Below are positions 61,623 through 64,000 of a DNA stretch of 64,000 nucleotides, in pieces. The DNA is from Closterium sp. Naga37s-1 (lineage: Eukaryota; Streptophyta; Zygnematophyceae; Desmidiales; Closteriaceae), in the NCBI GenBank assembly GCA_947471745.1, contig CANJKZ010000078.1, forward strand, positions 4,592,501 to 4,656,500. Direction: 5' to 3'. The notes below the pieces were generated by a model. That model did not search any database, was not told the DNA's origin, and saw only the letters and a list, made by a program, of their open reading frames with translations. How positions within the stretch are numbered: the stretch's first letter is position 1; the number at the start of each line of letters is the position of its first letter. Both the position numbers and the translations under genes were made by a program.

Positions 61623-62567
61623 ATGTATGCTTTGTCTGATAGTGCTGAGGGTGACTGTTACCAGTGTGTGCCGCCTGACCTAGGTATAGAGGCTGCTGCA
61701 CTAGGTGCTAGTGAGTCTTCTCTCCCTGGTAGTGCGCCTGCTGAGGCCTTGCACACCTTCACGCTAGACTCACGTGCCTCACGCTGTTTCTTTCGTGACA
61801 GCACCACCCTCACACCTCTCCCTGCACCTGTCCCGGTCAGACTGGATGACCCCTCCGAGGGCCCACTCGTTGCCCGTTCCTCCACTGTCCTCCTGTGTCC
61901 GGCGGTTCCGTCCGGCTCACTGTCAGGTCTTCACCTCCCCTCGTTCTCTACGAACTTGGTGAGTACCCCTACCCTCCAGGATTCGATGGTCACTACCACC
62001 ACTCATGGGGGTCAGCGTGTGTCGATCTGCACGTGTACACAGACGGGTCGTCACTTGGCCACGTTCACTCGTCGGCCAGGGTCGAGTCTGTACACACTGG
62101 CTACCGAGCCTCCTCGGATAGTTGCGTCTGCCCAGGTGTCCGCATCAGGTCAGGTAGCACCCCCTTGCTCGTGTCGCCTCCTGTCGCACCAGACTCTCCT
62201 GTGGCACCACCACCTTGGTCACCCCTCCCTACCACGCCTTCGTGGCATGCACTCCCGCCTCCTTGTCTCTGGTCTTCCCACGTCTCTGCCTCCCCTCCCG
62301 CCCTCGCCTGCCCGTCCCTGCCTTCTTTGCGTCGAGGGGCGGCAGCGCGCCGGTCCTCACTCCTCCTCGTTTCCTCCGACGACTGCTCCCCTGCAGACTC
62401 TCCACATGGACGTGTGGGGCCCAGCCCACGCCAGTGGACAGGGCCGCGAGTGCTACTTTCTGCTGGTCGTTGACGACTACACGCGGTACACCACGGTCTT
62501 CCCCTTGCGCAGCAAGGGTCAGGTCATTGATGTCTTGATCCCGTGGATCCGTGCAGTACGTCTCTAG
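61623..62567 (+). pseudogene. Copia-5 protease and integrase start
   Basis: LHTFTLDSRASRCFFRDS (the protease DSGA is DSRA), LLWHHHLGHPSLPRLRGM, HMDVWGPAHASGQG and VVDDYTRYTTVFPLRSKG. Ends at TAG where Copia-3 has Gln. Confidence 0.88.
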
Positions 62568-63062
62568 CTCCGCGAGCAGTTCCACCAGGACCTTCCTGTC
62601 CTGCGTCTGCACTCTGATAGAGGTGGTGAGTTCTCCTCCGACCTCTTGCGGGACTTTTGTCGTGGGGAGGGCATTCTCCAGTTGTTCACGATTCCGGACT
62701 CCCCTCAGCAAAATGAGATTGCTGAGCGCCGCATTGGCTTAGTCATGGAGGTCGCTCGTACCTCCATGATCCATGCGGCTGCTCCCCATTTTCTGTGGCC
62801 GTTTGCGGTCCGGTACGCTGCGCATCAGCTCAACCTCTGGCCCCGTGTCTCCTTGCCGGAGACCTCGCCCACATTGCGTTGGACGGGGGAGGTTGGCGAT
62901 GCGTCGGTGTTCCGGGTCTGGGGCTCTCGTGCCTTTGTTCGCGATTCGTTCGCGGACAAGCTCTCTGCCCGTGCTATCCCTTGCGTCTTCCTTGGCTTTC
63001 CCCTTGACGCGCCTGGCTGGAAGTTTTACCATCCCACCTCGTGCCGTGTCTTCCCCTCTTAG
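62568..63062 (+). pseudogene. Copia-5 integrase core
   Basis: LRLHSDRGGEFSSDLLRDFC, then PQQNEIAERRIGLVMEVART (Asn-Glu instead of Asn-Gly), AFRV-like region FRVWGSRAFVRDSF and FLGFPLDAPGWKFYHPTS. Ends at TAG where Copia-3 has Gln (SQDVTF). Confidence 0.88.
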
Positions 63063-64000
63063 GACGTCACGTTTGACGAGTCGGTTCCCTTTTACCATCT
63101 CTTCCCCTACCGCTCTGCCCCTCCCCCACCCCCGCCGCTCTTCCTTTGCCATTGGTCCCCCTCTGGTAGACCCCCTCCCGCCCCAGGGTCCTGCTCCCTA
63201 AGGTGTGTCTCAGGTCAACCCTCTCCCTGGTATTACACCTGTTGAGGTAGTTGGCGACTCAGGTGCTTCTCGAGGCACTGCGTCTGGGGGTGCGGAGCCT
63301 GGGGGCGCTGAGTCTGAGGGTGCTGGGTCTGGGGGTGCTGAGCCTGGGGGTGCAGAGCGTGGGGGTGCTGAGCCTGCGGGTGTGGAGCCTGGGGGTGTTG
63401 AGCCTGAGGGTGTTGAGCCTGGGGGTGCTGAGTTGGAGGGTGCGGAGTCTGGAGGTGCTGAGCCTCGGGGTGCTGCTTCGTCTGGAGGTCCTGCCAGTGC
63501 TTTGCCGAGACTGTCTCCGCGGCCAGAGACTCTCTCCCCACAGCAGCTGCGTGAGTGGCTTGTTCGACGCGCATGCCTTCGGAGTGGAGCTGCCGAAGCT
63601 GGAGACACTGGAGACACTGGAGACACTGGAGCTGGAGGTGCTGGAGTTCCTGCTGGAGTTGGTGGTACTGGAGGTACTACGGCTGCTGGTCCTAGAGGTT
63701 CTCGTACCAGGGGTACTTGAGCTGCCGGGACTGGTGGTGTTGGGGGCGCTGGAGGTGGAGACCCCCCGGAGCCTGGAGCTGCTGGGGCTGGAGGCACTGG
63801 AGCTGGAGGCACTGGCGCTGGTGGCGCTAGAGCTGGAGGAGCTGAAGCCGGCCGTGACCGTACTTCGTTCCCCTGCTTCAGCAGGTTCTTGGTGTTCCGT
63901 CTTCTACTAGCCTTACTCCTCCCCTGCTGTATCCACCGCCTAACCAATCGCAGCTGCCGTTACAGCCAGCCTCCCCACTGCCTGCTCCTTCTCCTTACAC
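63063..64000 (+). pseudogene. Copia-5 hinge repeat region, continuing past the window
   Basis: DVTFDESVPFYHLFPY, a Pro-rich segment, then Gly/Ala/Glu/Pro pentad repeats (GGAEPGGAE type, 63250-63480), LSPQQLREWLVRR and Thr/Gly repeats. The RT lies beyond 64000. Confidence 0.8.

Larger units (their letters stand above)
51693..64000 (+). mobile_element. Copia-5: relative of Copia-3, hosting Copia-6 and a solo LTR; runs off the window
   Basis: A 134-bp LTR (51693-51826, TGTCAAAATG...TTCTGACA) is followed by PBS TGGTTTCAGAGC. It then has a GC-rich minisatellite leader, Copia-6 (52724-59193), the leader end, Gag from 59394, a solo LTR (60285-61221), and the rest of Gag, protease, integrase and hinge to the window end. 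Several stops make it a decayed copy. Protein order and sequence match Copia-3. Confidence 0.88.

Noticed and set aside
45887..63062. Reassigned UAG (Gln) genetic code suggested by in-frame TAGs in the copia elements
   Set aside because: The CAP protein ends normally at TAG right after its last conserved motif, and Copia-6 and eL39 use ordinary stops; the TAGs are decay mutations.

Overview
The window is nuclear DNA of a photosynthetic eukaryote, most likely a green alga of the plant lineage. A streptophyte alga such as a desmid is my best guess, but the sequence does not prove it. The evidence is a spliced cytosolic ribosomal protein gene (eL39), a plant-type EDR2-like lipid-binding gene (PH-START-DUF1336), many Ty1/copia elements primed by initiator-Met tRNA (TGGTATCAGAGC), and dense simple repeats. 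No bacterial operons, tRNA or rRNA genes or CRISPR arrays are visible.

Layout. 1-2.3 kb (+): a CAP/PR-1-like gene with a long repetitive N-terminal half. 2.5-6.1 kb: a copia element (Copia-1) with nearly identical LTRs, an internally inverted integrase segment and no reverse transcriptase. 6.7-7.2 kb: a TA-flanked inverted-repeat element. 7.3-8.7 kb: a small non-autonomous LTR element. 9.6-12.3 kb (-): the three-exon eL39 gene. 13.1-38.4 kb (-): an EDR2-like gene of at least 18 small exons spread over about 25 kb. Its largest intron holds a non-LTR retrotransposon with a restriction-like endonuclease and two 5'-truncated relatives, all ending in (GA)n tracts. 38.4-40.7 kb: little recognisable. 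40.7-64 kb: a nest of LTR elements. Copia-4 (+) carries a 374-bp TRIM in its LTR, Copia-3 (-) in its gag, and Copia-5 (+) in its pol. Copia-5 in turn carries an intact Copia-6 (-) and a solo LTR. Five of these insertions (TRIM, Copia-3, Copia-6, solo LTR and the 7.3-8.7 kb element) show perfect 5-bp target duplications.

Most notable observation. In both spliced host genes almost every exon is surrounded by partial tandem copies of itself ('echoes'). Copies keeping the 3' splice site lie upstream of the real exon, and copies keeping the 5' splice site lie downstream. The real exons join in phase across 15 EDR2-like introns and both eL39 introns. Where two neighbouring copies are nearly identical, a short palindrome of the form TTTTGAG-RNNY-CTCAAAA usually sits between them. 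Its centre varies (GCGC, ACGT, AATT) while symmetry is kept. This looks like a palindrome-associated local duplication process that lengthens introns, and I know of no description of it.
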